Origin: Asanoa sp. WMMD1127
Lineage (GTDB): Bacteria > Actinomycetota > Actinomycetes > Mycobacteriales > Micromonosporaceae
Length of the DNA stretch: 64,000 nucleotides
Direction of reading: 5' to 3'
Assembly: GCF_029626225.1 (NCBI RefSeq)
Contig: NZ_JARUBP010000001.1
Coordinates: forward strand, 3,348,001-3,412,000
Each line of letters begins with the position of its first letter. Within the stretch, counting starts at the first letter, position 1. Below the pieces are notes generated by a model. That model saw only the letters and a list, made by a program, of their open reading frames with translations, had not been told where the DNA came from and did no database searches. The position numbers and the translations under genes were made by a program. Of the stretch, positions 26,777 to 34,802 are shown one piece after another.

Positions 26777-27456
26777 TGCTCGAGGTCGACGGCATCGTGT
26801 CGGGCTACGGCCGCACGGCTGTCCTGCATGGAGTGTCGGTGACAGTGCCGGACGGCCGGATCACCGCGTTGCTCGGGCACAACGGCGCCGGCAAGAGCAC
26901 CCTGCTGCGCACGATCATCGGCCTGATCCGGCCGCGCCATGGCACCGTGGTGTTCGCGGGCGCCGACGTGACCCGGCTGGCGCCGCACGAGCGGGTCGGG
27001 CGCGGCATGGCGTACGTGCCGCAGGGCCAGCAGTGCTTCCCGCACCTGACGACGGCGGAGAATCTGCGCCTGGTGGCCGACACGCGGCGTGGAGGAGTCG
27101 GGGCGATGGCCGACGCGGTCGACCTGTTCCCGGCGCTGCGCGGTTTGCTGGGCCGGCGGGCGGGGCTGCTTTCCGGGGGTCAGCGCCAGCAACTCGCCAT
27201 CGCCAGGGCGTTGATCACCCAGCCCCGGCTGCTGCTGCTCGACGAGCCGACCGAGGGGATCCAGCCGTCGGTGGTCGCCGAGATCGAGCGCGCGATCCTG
27301 GCCATCGGACTGCCCGTCTTGCTCGTCGAGCAGCATGTGGGCTTCGCGGTGCGGGCCGCCGACCGCTACTACGTGCTGGAGTCGGGCCGGGTGACGTCGT
27401 CGGGCGACGGGGGCGCGGCGGCGGAGTCCTCGGTGCGGGCGGCGCTGGCGGTCTAG
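26776..27456 (+). CDS. urtE: Urea ABC transporter ATP-binding protein UrtE
   Basis: A 226-residue ATPase with Walker A GHNGAGKST (about residues 35-43), signature LSGGQRQQLAIARAL, Walker B LLLLDEPTEGIQPSVV and H-loop LLVEQHVGFAV. The DEPTEGIQPS stretch is typical of UrtE/LivF. The ATG at 26776 shares one base with the urtD stop; a GTG one codon earlier is also possible. It ends the five-gene operon and overlaps the 3' end of the convergent CGNR gene by 4 bases. Confidence 0.92.
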   Translation: MLEVDGIVSGYGRTAVLHGVSVTVPDGRITALLGHNGAGKSTLLRTIIGLIRPRHGTVVFAGADVTRLAPHERVGRGMAYVPQGQQCFPHLTTAENLRLVADTRRGGVGAMADAVDLFPALRGLLGRRAGLLSGGQRQQLAIARALITQPRLLLLDEPTEGIQPSVVAEIERAILAIGLPVLLVEQHVGFAVRAADRYYVLESGRVTSSGDGGAAAESSVRAALAV

Positions 27457-27968
27457 GGTCGGCGGCGGCGGGCGGCGTACGCGCGGGCCTTGGCCCGGTT
27501 GCCGCAAACGCCCATCGTGCACCACTTCCGGCCGCCCTTCGCCGACGAATCCCAGAAGACCCAGGAGCAGTCGCCGGCCGGGCACTGCCGCATGCGGGCG
27601 AACTCGCCGGTCGCGACGCCGTGTGCGTAGCCCGCCACGACCGGACCGAAAAGCGCGCCGGAGGTCAGGCCGTCCGGAGACGCGGTCAGCGGGAAGCGGG
27701 CGAGGGCACGGGTGAGCGTTCTCCTCGCCGCGGCCGGCGCCGGGACGCCGTTGTTGGCCAGGGTCATGGCCCGCAGGCCGGTGCGCAGCTCGCGGGCGAG
27801 GGCGAGGTCGTCGTCCGTGACGGTGGTGTCCTCGCCCGCGATGCCGGCCGCGGTCAGCCAGGTCGCGAGCGCCGCCGGGCCGTCGTCCCACTCGTCGGTG
27901 CCGAGCTCCACGTCCATCGAGTTGACGAAGGCGAGCACGGGGGCCAGTTGGGCCGGCATCTCGTACAC
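27453..27968 (-). CDS. CGNR zinc-finger / ABATE-domain protein
   Basis: A 171-residue protein with an N-terminal ABATE domain (LAFVNSMDVELGTDEWDDG, about residues 12-30) and the C-terminal CGNR zinc finger: CPAGDCSWVFWDSSAKGGRKWC, then VCGNRAKARAYAARRR with the CGNR signature and basic tail. Such proteins are thought to be stress-linked transcription regulators, as inferred from the domain combination. It is divergent from an MFS transporter gene across an 80-base gap that holds an AT-rich stretch and a palindrome. The GTG start at 27968 has GGAGGG 8 bases upstream; an ATG three codons later is the alternative. Confidence 0.82.
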   Translation of the reverse strand: MYEMPAQLAPVLAFVNSMDVELGTDEWDDGPAALATWLTAAGIAGEDTTVTDDDLALARELRTGLRAMTLANNGVPAPAAARRTLTRALARFPLTASPDGLTSGALFGPVVAGYAHGVATGEFARMRQCPAGDCSWVFWDSSAKGGRKWCTMGVCGNRAKARAYAARRRRP

Positions 27969-27986
27969 CTGGGCGTCCCTCCGCTC

Positions 27987-28028
27987 TTGACTTTTCGAAG
28001 TTTACTCCTGGATGGTGTTAACCGGTTA
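27987..28028 (+). promoter_or_regulatory. Divergent regulatory region with palindrome TAACCGGTTA
   Basis: The gap between the CGNR and MFS genes holds TTGACT (27987-27992), a -35-like hexamer, followed 18 bases later by a weak GATGGT (28011-28016), then the perfect 10-base palindrome TAACCGGTTA (28019-28028). The palindrome sits 19 bases before the MFS start, a position suited to repression. The binding protein may be the CGNR regulator, but nothing in the sequence proves it. Confidence 0.4.
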
Positions 28029-28047
28029 GCGGCCTCAGGGGGTTAGT

Positions 28048-29283
28048 GTGCGACGGAACGAGTGGTTGCTGGTCAGCTTCACGGTCGCCACCAACCTCGC
28101 CGACGCGGTGACCAAGGTGGCGCTGCCGCTGCTGGCGGTGCGGATCACCGACCAGCCGGCGGCGGTCGCGGCGGTGGCGGCGCTGCTGACGCTGCCGTGG
28201 CTGCTGACCGCGCTGCACGTGGGCGTGCTGGTCGACCGCCTCGACCGGCGCCGGCTGATGGTCGCCGCGGAACTGGCCCGGATCGCGGCGATCGCGGTGC
28301 TGCTCGGCGCCGTCCTGGGCGGGCTGGTGTCGCTGCCGCTGCTCTACACGGTCGCGCTGGCGCTCGGCGTGGCCGAGGTGGTCGCCCTGACCGCCGGCGC
28401 GTCGATCGTGCCGGCGGCGGTGCGGCGGGAGCGCTGGCCGCTGGTCACGGCCCGGATCACCGCCGCCGAATACCTGTGCAACGGCTTCCTCGGCGCGCCC
28501 GTCGGCGGCTTCCTGGTCGCGGCCGGCTTCGCGCTGGCCCTGGGGGTGACGGGCGTGGTCTACGTCGCCGGCGCGGTGCTGTTGCTGCTGCTGGCCGGCG
28601 CCTTCCGCCCCGCGCCGCGCGAACGGCGCCCGGTCGGCCGGGAGATCCGCGACGGCCTGGGCTTCCTGCTGCGCAACCGCCTGCTCCGCACGATGGCCCT
28701 GCTGATCGCCGCGATGGCGGGCGCGTGGAGCGCCTGGTTGGCACTGATCCCGGCGTACGCGGTGGCCGGTCCGCTGGGCCTCGACGAGCGCCGATTCGGC
28801 CTGCTCCTGACCGCCCTCGGCGCCGGCGGCGTGATCGGCGCGCTGCTGGTCGGCCGCGTCAACCGCCTCCTCGGCCGCCGCTGGTCGATGTTCGCCGACA
28901 TCATCGGCTCGTGCGCCCTGGTCGCGGTGCCGGCGCTGGTGGCCCGACCGATCCCGGTCGCGGTGGCGGCGTTCGTCGCGGGCGTCGGCGGCACGATGTG
29001 GACGGTCAACTCGCGGGTCATCATCCAGTCGGCGGTGCCGGACGGCATGCTGGGCCGCTTCAACGCCGCGAGCCGCCTGGTCGGCTGGGGCACGACCCCG
29101 ATCGCCGCCGCCCTGGCCGGCGTCCTGGCCCAGACGTTGGGCTACCGGGTCGCCTTCGGCGCCTTCGCCATCCTCTGCGCCCTCCTGGTCATCCCGTTCC
29201 TCAAGGTCGTCACCGACGACGCCCTCACCGCGGCCCTGGCGCCGGCGGAGCCGACCGCCCGGGAAGCGGTTCCCGCGCCCTGA
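28048..29283 (+). CDS. MFS transporter (MFS_3-type, 12 TM)
   Basis: A 411-residue transporter of the major facilitator superfamily. The first helix region is FTVATNLADAVTKVALPLLA. Motif A is represented by VLVDRLDRRRLM between helices 2 and 3, and ARITAAEYLCNGFLGAPVGGFL marks helix 5. The sequence groups with the MFS_3 (enterobactin-exporter-like) proteins that export drugs or siderophores; the substrate here is unknown. The GTG start follows AGGGGG by about 4 bases. It is divergently paired with the CGNR gene, which suggests regulation by it. Confidence 0.85.
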   Translation: MRRNEWLLVSFTVATNLADAVTKVALPLLAVRITDQPAAVAAVAALLTLPWLLTALHVGVLVDRLDRRRLMVAAELARIAAIAVLLGAVLGGLVSLPLLYTVALALGVAEVVALTAGASIVPAAVRRERWPLVTARITAAEYLCNGFLGAPVGGFLVAAGFALALGVTGVVYVAGAVLLLLLAGAFRPAPRERRPVGREIRDGLGFLLRNRLLRTMALLIAAMAGAWSAWLALIPAYAVAGPLGLDERRFGLLLTALGAGGVIGALLVGRVNRLLGRRWSMFADIIGSCALVAVPALVARPIPVAVAAFVAGVGGTMWTVNSRVIIQSAVPDGMLGRFNAASRLVGWGTTPIAAALAGVLAQTLGYRVAFGAFAILCALLVIPFLKVVTDDALTAALAPAEPTAREAVPAP

Positions 29284-29341
29284 TGAGCGGCCCCGATCAG
29301 CGGTTCGCGTCCGCCGGCGCAACGCCGCCAGCGAAAAGCGG

Positions 29342-30331
29342 CTACTTGTCGAGCACCGGCTGGCGGGTGTCGGCCCAGAGGTTGGTCTCGGCCCAGGTGA
29401 TGCCCGGGTGGTCAGGGCGGGCGACCACGCCGTAGCGGAAGTCGCGGCCGAAGACGTTGCGGCGGAACGTGACCGACTCCGCCTTGAGGTCGTCGCGGAT
29501 GCCGACCGAGTAGTTGCCGCCGTTGCAGTAGTTGTCCTCGACGACCAGATCGCCGACCAGCGGCGCCGTGGTGGAGCCGACCATCAGGCAGGCGTTGAAC
29601 GGGTCCTGCGCGGCCTTGTTGTAGGGCTCGAGCCGGTTGTGCTTGACCACGATCGTCCGGCCGCCGGTGGTCTGCAGCGCGTCGTTGTGCGAGTCGGCGG
29701 TGCGCGCCAGGTCGTGGATCCACGAGTCGACGATCGTGACGTTGTCGCCCAGCCGCGGGCCGTCGATGACGTTGTGCACGTTGACCCGGCGCAGCGTGTA
29801 GTTGTCGCAGCAGACCGCCGTCGAGTTGACGCCCGAGCCGTCGATCTCGACGTCCTCGAGGACGAGGTTCTCGGTGTCGTCGAACGTGCGTACCGCCCAG
29901 GTCTTGCGGTCGCAGGTGATCCGCGACTGGCGGATCGTGACGTTGCGGGCCTTCACGTCGACGCAGCCGTCGATGTCGAGCCCGGTCACCACCTGGCCGT
30001 CGACGTCGAGGTCGAGGTCCTCGGCCGGGGTCAGCGCCAAACCCTTGGGCACGCCCGTGTTGCTCGCGTCCGGCCACGACGTCGGCACCTCGCCGTCGGC
30101 CTGGACGACCGCGCCGGGCGAGGCCGCCGGCGGTCGCGACGCGGTGGTGGGCGCCGGGGGCTCGTCACCACCCGGCAGCAGCCACGGCGCGACCAGCGCG
30201 CCGACCAGCAGCAGGGCCAGCACGCCCAGGGCGATCGCGATCGGGCGGCGCCACCGCACCTTGAACGGCGGCCGGGGTGGTGGGTCTCCGGGGCCACGCA
30301 CGCGGGCAACGCCGACGGCGCTGTTGGTCAC
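29342..30331 (-). CDS. Membrane-anchored right-handed beta-helix protein
   Basis: A 329-residue surface protein. After about 28 Pro/Arg-rich cytoplasmic residues there is one hydrophobic anchor (PIAIALGVLALLLVGALVAP, about residues 30-49), a Pro/Thr/Ala linker, and then parallel beta-helix repeats (about residues 105-315) of the PbH1 type: VTIRQSRITC, LVLEDVEIDGSG, VTIVDSWIHDLA, LVVEDNYCNGGNYSVGIRD. This fold occurs in polysaccharide lyases and in non-enzymatic wall or matrix proteins. No catalytic set can be assigned. The GTG at 30331 is preceded by a GGGGGG stretch and is preferred over the much longer open frame because the anchor then lies near the N-terminus. Confidence 0.75.
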   Translation of the reverse strand: MTNSAVGVARVRGPGDPPPRPPFKVRWRRPIAIALGVLALLLVGALVAPWLLPGGDEPPAPTTASRPPAASPGAVVQADGEVPTSWPDASNTGVPKGLALTPAEDLDLDVDGQVVTGLDIDGCVDVKARNVTIRQSRITCDRKTWAVRTFDDTENLVLEDVEIDGSGVNSTAVCCDNYTLRRVNVHNVIDGPRLGDNVTIVDSWIHDLARTADSHNDALQTTGGRTIVVKHNRLEPYNKAAQDPFNACLMVGSTTAPLVGDLVVEDNYCNGGNYSVGIRDDLKAESVTFRRNVFGRDFRYGVVARPDHPGITWAETNLWADTRQPVLDK

Positions 30332-30434
30332 GGATCCCCCCAGGTTTCGCGCGGGCACGACACCACCGAGGGCGTCGCCGGGCTGCGAACGCACCGACGT
30401 TACAAGGCGGCGGCGAAAGGTCACAACCTCGCGG

Positions 30435-31613
30435 TCAGCGGGCTTCCTGCCGCGGCATGACGACCTCGCGGACGATGAGCTGCAGCGCCGCCACCGCCGG
30501 GATCGCCACCAGGGCGCCGAGGACACCGAACAGGCCGACGCCGACCAGGGCCGCCACGATCGCGGCCACGTCGCTCACCTTGACCGACCGGCGCATCACC
30601 TTCGGATAGATCAGGTAGTTCTCCACCTGCTGGTAGACGATGAAGAACACCGCGGCCGCGATGCCCACCGTGAGCGAGTCGGCGAACGCGACGATGGTGA
30701 CGATGACCGCCCCGATGGTGGCGCCGATCTGCGGGATCAGGTCACACACCGCGACCACGACGGCGAGCGCGAACGGATAGGCCAGGCCCACGATCATCGC
30801 GAACACGAACGCGCTGATGCCGGCCAGCACCGCGATCGCCAGCGCGCCGACGATGTAGGCGCCGACCTTGGCGAGGATCTCGTCGGAGAGCAGCTGGACG
30901 CGGTCGCGCCGGGACGCCGGCACCAGCCCGTACGCCGCCTCCTTCATCTTGTCGAACGACGCCATGAAGTAGATGGTCAGCACCAGCACGGTGAGCACCT
31001 GGAAGAGCGTGCCGAAGATGAGCCGGGCGCCGCCGAACACACCGCCCAGCGCCCGGCTGAAGGTCTCCGGACTGGCCAGCGACTTGGCCCGCTCGACGAG
31101 GTCGAACTGGCCGACGAGGTCGTTGATGGTCGGGTTGCGTTGCAGCGCCTCGACGTAGCCCGGCGCCGCCGCGATGAAGTCGCCGATCTGGGTGACCAGG
31201 GGCGGCACGAGCGCGCCGATGGCGCCGGCCAGCACCAGCACGAGCGCCAGCGCGACGATCGCTACCGCCCCGCCGCGCGGCACGCCCAGCTTGCGCAGCC
31301 GGACCACGGCCGGGTTGAGGCCGATCGCGAGGAACAGGGCGATGAAGATGAGCACGAGGATGCCGAAGGCGTTGCGGACAGCCAGATACGTGGCGTACGC
31401 GAGGACGAGGCCGAGCCCGCCGAGGAAGCCCAGCAGGAACGGACTGCGCCGGAACGGCCGGCCGGGCCGCCCGTAGGGCAGCTCGTCGGCGGCAATGTCG
31501 GTGTCGGCCGGCGGCACCGCGCGGGACGGCGCCGGGCGGGGCGCCGGCACGGGCCCGTCGTCGGTCGCGTCGGTCTTCGGGGCCGGATCGTCGGCGCTCA
31601 CCTGGCTCCTCAT
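30435..31613 (-). CDS. AI-2E (TerF/UPF0118) family transporter
   Basis: A 392-residue membrane protein with a Pro/Asp-rich cytoplasmic N-terminus of about 55 residues and about eight transmembrane helices. Family segments are FIALFLAIGLNPAVVRL, GGAVAIVALALVLVLAG, the long soluble loop near residues 150-200, DLIPQIGATIGAVIVTIVAF and QQVENYLIYPKVM. Members include the E. coli AI-2 exporter TqsA and Na+/H+ antiporters, so substrate cannot be named. The ATG at 31613 follows GGAG by 3 bases and is preferred over an upstream codon. Confidence 0.87.
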   Translation of the reverse strand: MRSQVSADDPAPKTDATDDGPVPAPRPAPSRAVPPADTDIAADELPYGRPGRPFRRSPFLLGFLGGLGLVLAYATYLAVRNAFGILVLIFIALFLAIGLNPAVVRLRKLGVPRGGAVAIVALALVLVLAGAIGALVPPLVTQIGDFIAAAPGYVEALQRNPTINDLVGQFDLVERAKSLASPETFSRALGGVFGGARLIFGTLFQVLTVLVLTIYFMASFDKMKEAAYGLVPASRRDRVQLLSDEILAKVGAYIVGALAIAVLAGISAFVFAMIVGLAYPFALAVVVAVCDLIPQIGATIGAVIVTIVAFADSLTVGIAAAVFFIVYQQVENYLIYPKVMRRSVKVSDVAAIVAALVGVGLFGVLGALVAIPAVAALQLIVREVVMPRQEAR

Positions 31614-31646
31614 CTCTCCACCGGTCAGGCCCGGCACGTTACAAGA

Positions 31647-31678
31647 CCGGTGCGACGGCCGCGAGACCGCCGCACCGG
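31647..31678 (-). terminator. Hairpin downstream of the coiled-coil gene (probable terminator)
   Basis: CCGGTGCGACGG and CCGCCGCACCGG pair over 12 positions with one mismatch around an 8-base loop. It lies about 80-110 bases past the stop of the coiled-coil gene at 31760 and before the AI-2E transporter gene on the same strand. It has no T tract, which is common for actinobacterial terminators. Confidence 0.45.
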
Positions 31679-31759
31679 CCGGTGCGGGACTGACTTCAGC
31701 GCACGACGCCGATGCCCGAGGTACGCCAAATGGACGTCAGCTTGCGGGCTCGTGTCCGG

Positions 31760-33250
31760 TTAGTCGGTGGCGAGGGTACGGCTCTTGCGGTCGGCGCCGT
31801 CGACGGTCGCCGTGAGCCCGGCCCCGTCGGCCTTCCCGTTGCCGTTGCCGTTGGCCGCGGCCGGGTCGGCGGTCGCGCGGGGCTCCATGGTCGCGTTGGC
31901 CGCGGTCGGCGTCGTGGCCGGCTCGCCGTCGGGCGCCGGCGTGGTGACCGGCTCCGCGACGGGCGCCGGCGTCTCGGTGTCGGACGTGGGCTCGACCTGA
32001 GCCCGGGTGATGGCCGCGGCCCGGACGTCCGGGGCGACGGCGGCGGCGCGGACGTCGGCCAGCGACTGGTGCGCCCGGGCCAGTTCGGCCTGCACCTCGG
32101 CCAGCTGCTTGCGCGCCGACTCGGTCTCCTGCCGCGTGGTGGCCAGCCGCTCGCCCTCGTCGTCGATCTGGCGGCGCACGGCCGCCGCGTGCTCCTCGGC
32201 CTGGCGGCGCAGCTCGACCGCGTAGCGCTCGGCCTCGACCCGCTGCGCGGTCACCTGCTGCTCGATGCCCGTGCGCCACTGGGTCAGCTCGCGTTCGGCG
32301 GTCGCGCTGCGGGACGCGTAGTCCTGTTCGGCGCTGCTCTGCCGTTCTTTGATCTGCTGTTCGAGCGCGGCCCGGTGCTGACCGAGCTCCTGCTCGATCG
32401 CCGACCGCCGCTCGGCCGCGGACCGGTCGAGCTCCGCCCGCTGCTCGGCGCCCTGGCGCTCCAGCGCGGCCCGCTGCTCGTCGCCCGCGCGCTGCAGGTC
32501 GGCGCGCTGCGCGGCGGTCTCCCGCTCCACGGCGGCACGCTGCGCGGCGGTCTCCCGCTCCACGGCGGCGCGCTGGGCGGCCACGAACTGCTCGGTCTCG
32601 GCGCGCACGGCGCTGATCTCGCGCTCGGCCGTCGCCCGGAAGCCGGCGACCTCCTGCTCGACCGCGGCGCGGAGCTGGTCGGCCTCGTCGCGGGCGGTGA
32701 CCAGGATCTGCCCCGCCTCGCCCTGCAGGCGCTGAATCTCGGCCCGGGTCGCGGCCAGCTGCCGCTCGACCTCGGCCCGGCGAGCGGCGTCGACCTTTTC
32801 CTCTTCACCGCGCCGCGCGGCCAGCGCGAGCTCGAAGTCGCGGATGGCGGCCGCCGCGTGCCCACGGGCCTCGTCGACGAGGTTGTCGGCCTGGTCGCGC
32901 TGGACCTGCACGGAACGGTGGGCGTCGGCCCGGATCTCGTCGGCCTGCTCCTCGGCCAGCGCGAGGATCTGCTCGACCCGCGGCCCGAGGTGGCGGAACC
33001 GCACGACGTCGATGGTCGCCGCCTCGCGGCGCACCGCGGCCAGCTCGACCTGGAGCTGCTCCACCTGCGCGGAGAGGGTGTGGATCTGCCCGAAGCGGTC
33101 TTCGCGTTCGGCGAGCAGCGCGGCGATCTCCTGCTCGGCCTGACTCACGTAGCGGTCGACCTGGCGCCGGTCGTAACCGCGGAGCGCGGACTCGAAATGG
33201 GGGGTGGAAGCGTCGCCGCCCAGAGCGAACAGTTCCGCGCCGTTGGACAT
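31760..33250 (-). CDS. DivIVA-domain coiled-coil protein (Scy/FilP-like polarity scaffold)
   Basis: A 496-residue, almost wholly helical protein. The N-terminus has the DivIVA-like segment SALRGYDRRQVDRYVSQAEQEI (about residues 21-42), and RHLGPRVEQILALAEEQADEI near 88-108 matches its upstream paralogue. Residues about 45-410 are a continuous coiled coil rich in Glu/Arg/Ala, with near-exact tandem ERETAAQRAAV repeats near residues 225-250. The last 85 residues are disordered Pro/Thr/Ala. By analogy with Streptomyces Scy and FilP it probably forms cytoskeletal filaments at growing tips. ATG 33250 with AGGA 7-8 bases upstream is preferred over GTG 33256. Confidence 0.82.
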   Translation of the reverse strand: MSNGAELFALGGDASTPHFESALRGYDRRQVDRYVSQAEQEIAALLAEREDRFGQIHTLSAQVEQLQVELAAVRREAATIDVVRFRHLGPRVEQILALAEEQADEIRADAHRSVQVQRDQADNLVDEARGHAAAAIRDFELALAARRGEEEKVDAARRAEVERQLAATRAEIQRLQGEAGQILVTARDEADQLRAAVEQEVAGFRATAEREISAVRAETEQFVAAQRAAVERETAAQRAAVERETAAQRADLQRAGDEQRAALERQGAEQRAELDRSAAERRSAIEQELGQHRAALEQQIKERQSSAEQDYASRSATAERELTQWRTGIEQQVTAQRVEAERYAVELRRQAEEHAAAVRRQIDDEGERLATTRQETESARKQLAEVQAELARAHQSLADVRAAAVAPDVRAAAITRAQVEPTSDTETPAPVAEPVTTPAPDGEPATTPTAANATMEPRATADPAAANGNGNGKADGAGLTATVDGADRKSRTLATD

Positions 33251-33370
33251 GGTCACATCCTCACACGAACGTCCCGTAGCGCTCCGATAAACGCCGCATG
33301 GCGGGACGTGCGACTGTTGCGGCCGAATTGAGGGAAGTGGGCCAATATTAGCGGGAGTCCGGAGACGCCA

Positions 33371-33404
33371 CGAGGCCGCACCGCCTTCCGGCGGTGCGGC
33401 CTCG
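33371..33404 (-). terminator. Strong hairpin terminator between the two coiled-coil genes
   Basis: A perfect 15-bp stem (arms begin CGAGGCCGCACCGCC, loop TTCC) begins 22 bases beyond the stop of the 33427-34665 gene on the minus strand. It is followed by no T tract. It should separate that gene's transcript from the downstream paralogue, which then needs its own promoter in 33251-33370. Confidence 0.75.
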
Positions 33405-33426
33405 GTTCAGCCCCGGTGCGGCGGCC

Positions 33427-34665
33427 TCAGGCGTTGGCCGCCGACTTGTCCTCGGCGTCCTTGTCCTTCTTGGTCTCCTGCTTGGGCGCCGCCACGGTCG
33501 GGACGATGCCGGCGAGACCGGAGAGCATCTGGCCGAGCTGCGCGGTGACCGCGTCCTTCTGCCGGGTGAGGTCTTCGACCTCGCGGCGGGCGGTCTGCGT
33601 GGTGATCTCGGCCTCGGTGCGCGCCTCGGACAGGTGCCGGTGCGCCTCGGACTGCGCTTCCTTGAGGGCCTTGTCGGCCGCGTTGCGGGCCCGGTCGACG
33701 GTCTCGGCGGCGGTGCGCTCCGACTCGACCCGGCGCGCCTCGGCGCGCTGCTCGATCTCCTTGGCGCGGTCTTCGGCGGCGCGGGCGCGCTCCTCGGCCT
33801 CGGCGACCAGCTTCTGGGTCTGCGCGACCTGGGCGGCGTGCCGCTCGGACTCCTCGCGCTCGGACTTCTCCCGACGCTCGGCCAGCTCCAGCGCGAGGGC
33901 CTGCAGGTCCTTGTCGCGCTTGTCGCGGGCGTCGCTGAGCATCTTGGTCGCCTCGGCGCGCTTCTCCTCGGCCTCGCGGCCGGCCTTGGCGCGCAGCTGG
34001 GTGATCTCGCGCTCGGCGGTCGCCCGCAGCGTCGCGACCTCGCGCTCCACCGTCGACTTGAGCTCGGCGACCTCGTGGGCGGTGACCGTGCGCAGCTGCT
34101 TGGTCTCGCGGTCGGCGTCGGCGCGCAGCGTGTCGGCCTCGCGGCGGGCCTGCACCCGCACCTCGGCGGCCTCGCGCTCGGCGGCCGTGCGGACGCTGCC
34201 GGCCTCGCGCTCGGCGGTGGCCTTCATGGCCGCGGCCTCGGCGCGCGCCTTGTCGGTGATCTCGCGGGCCTCGAGCCGCGCGGCGGAGAGGATGCCCTCC
34301 GACTCGCGCTTGGCCTCGCCCCGGTGGTCGTTGGCCTGCTCCTCGGCGAGGCGCAGGATCTGCTCGACCCGCGTGCCGAGCCCCGAGAGCGTCGGCCGGT
34401 TGTTTTCCTCGAGCTGCTTGTTGGTGTCGTTGAGCTTCTGCTCGAGCGCGCCGAGGCGCTGCTCGGCCTGGCGCAGGCGACGCTGCGCGTCGTTGGTCTT
34501 CTGCTCCGCGTCGGCGCGCTCCTTCTCGGCGGCGGCGAGGCGGTTCTGGAGACGCGCGAGGGTGTCGTCGACCTGCCGGCGGTCGTAGCCGCGCAGAGCG
34601 ACGGTGAACTCTTCTGTCGAGTTAGCGTTCTCGAAGAAGCCAAGGGAGGACTGCTGCTGGGGCAT
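33427..34665 (-). CDS. DivIVA-domain coiled-coil protein (Scy/FilP-like; often annotated cellulose-binding protein)
   Basis: A 412-residue helical protein, paralogous to the downstream gene. VALRGYDRRQVDDTLARLQNRL (about residues 22-43) is the DivIVA-like head, and LGTRVEQILRLAEEQANDH (about 95-113) is shared with the paralogue. The rest to about residue 385 is coiled coil with repeating TAEREA/RAEA-type heptads, ending in a charged tail rich in Lys/Asp. Actinomycete relatives act in tip growth and hyphal mechanics with DivIVA. Gene order next to mce, thiolase and meaB matches, from memory, the Streptomyces filP/scy neighbourhood. ATG 34665 is chosen because AGGA lies about 7 bases upstream; GTG 34671 is alternative. 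Confidence 0.83.
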   Translation of the reverse strand: MPQQQSSLGFFENANSTEEFTVALRGYDRRQVDDTLARLQNRLAAAEKERADAEQKTNDAQRRLRQAEQRLGALEQKLNDTNKQLEENNRPTLSGLGTRVEQILRLAEEQANDHRGEAKRESEGILSAARLEAREITDKARAEAAAMKATAEREAGSVRTAAEREAAEVRVQARREADTLRADADRETKQLRTVTAHEVAELKSTVEREVATLRATAEREITQLRAKAGREAEEKRAEATKMLSDARDKRDKDLQALALELAERREKSEREESERHAAQVAQTQKLVAEAEERARAAEDRAKEIEQRAEARRVESERTAAETVDRARNAADKALKEAQSEAHRHLSEARTEAEITTQTARREVEDLTRQKDAVTAQLGQMLSGLAGIVPTVAAPKQETKKDKDAEDKSAANA

Positions 34666-34802
34666 TGGCACATCCTGGCAGACCCACCAGGGGGCAGCGC
34701 AAGGGCGGTGTTGCCGTTGTCGCCCGCCAAAGCATGGTCATCTTACCAGCGTTGGCCGTCGACATAGGAAATTCCGCCGATCGTGGACAAACGGCGAGTC
34801 GG

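Noticed and set aside
24034-27456. Branched-chain amino acid transporter (LivHMGF).
   Set aside because: The urtABCDE order, the UrtA-type binding protein and the QWLEIGM signature in the first ATPase point to urea.
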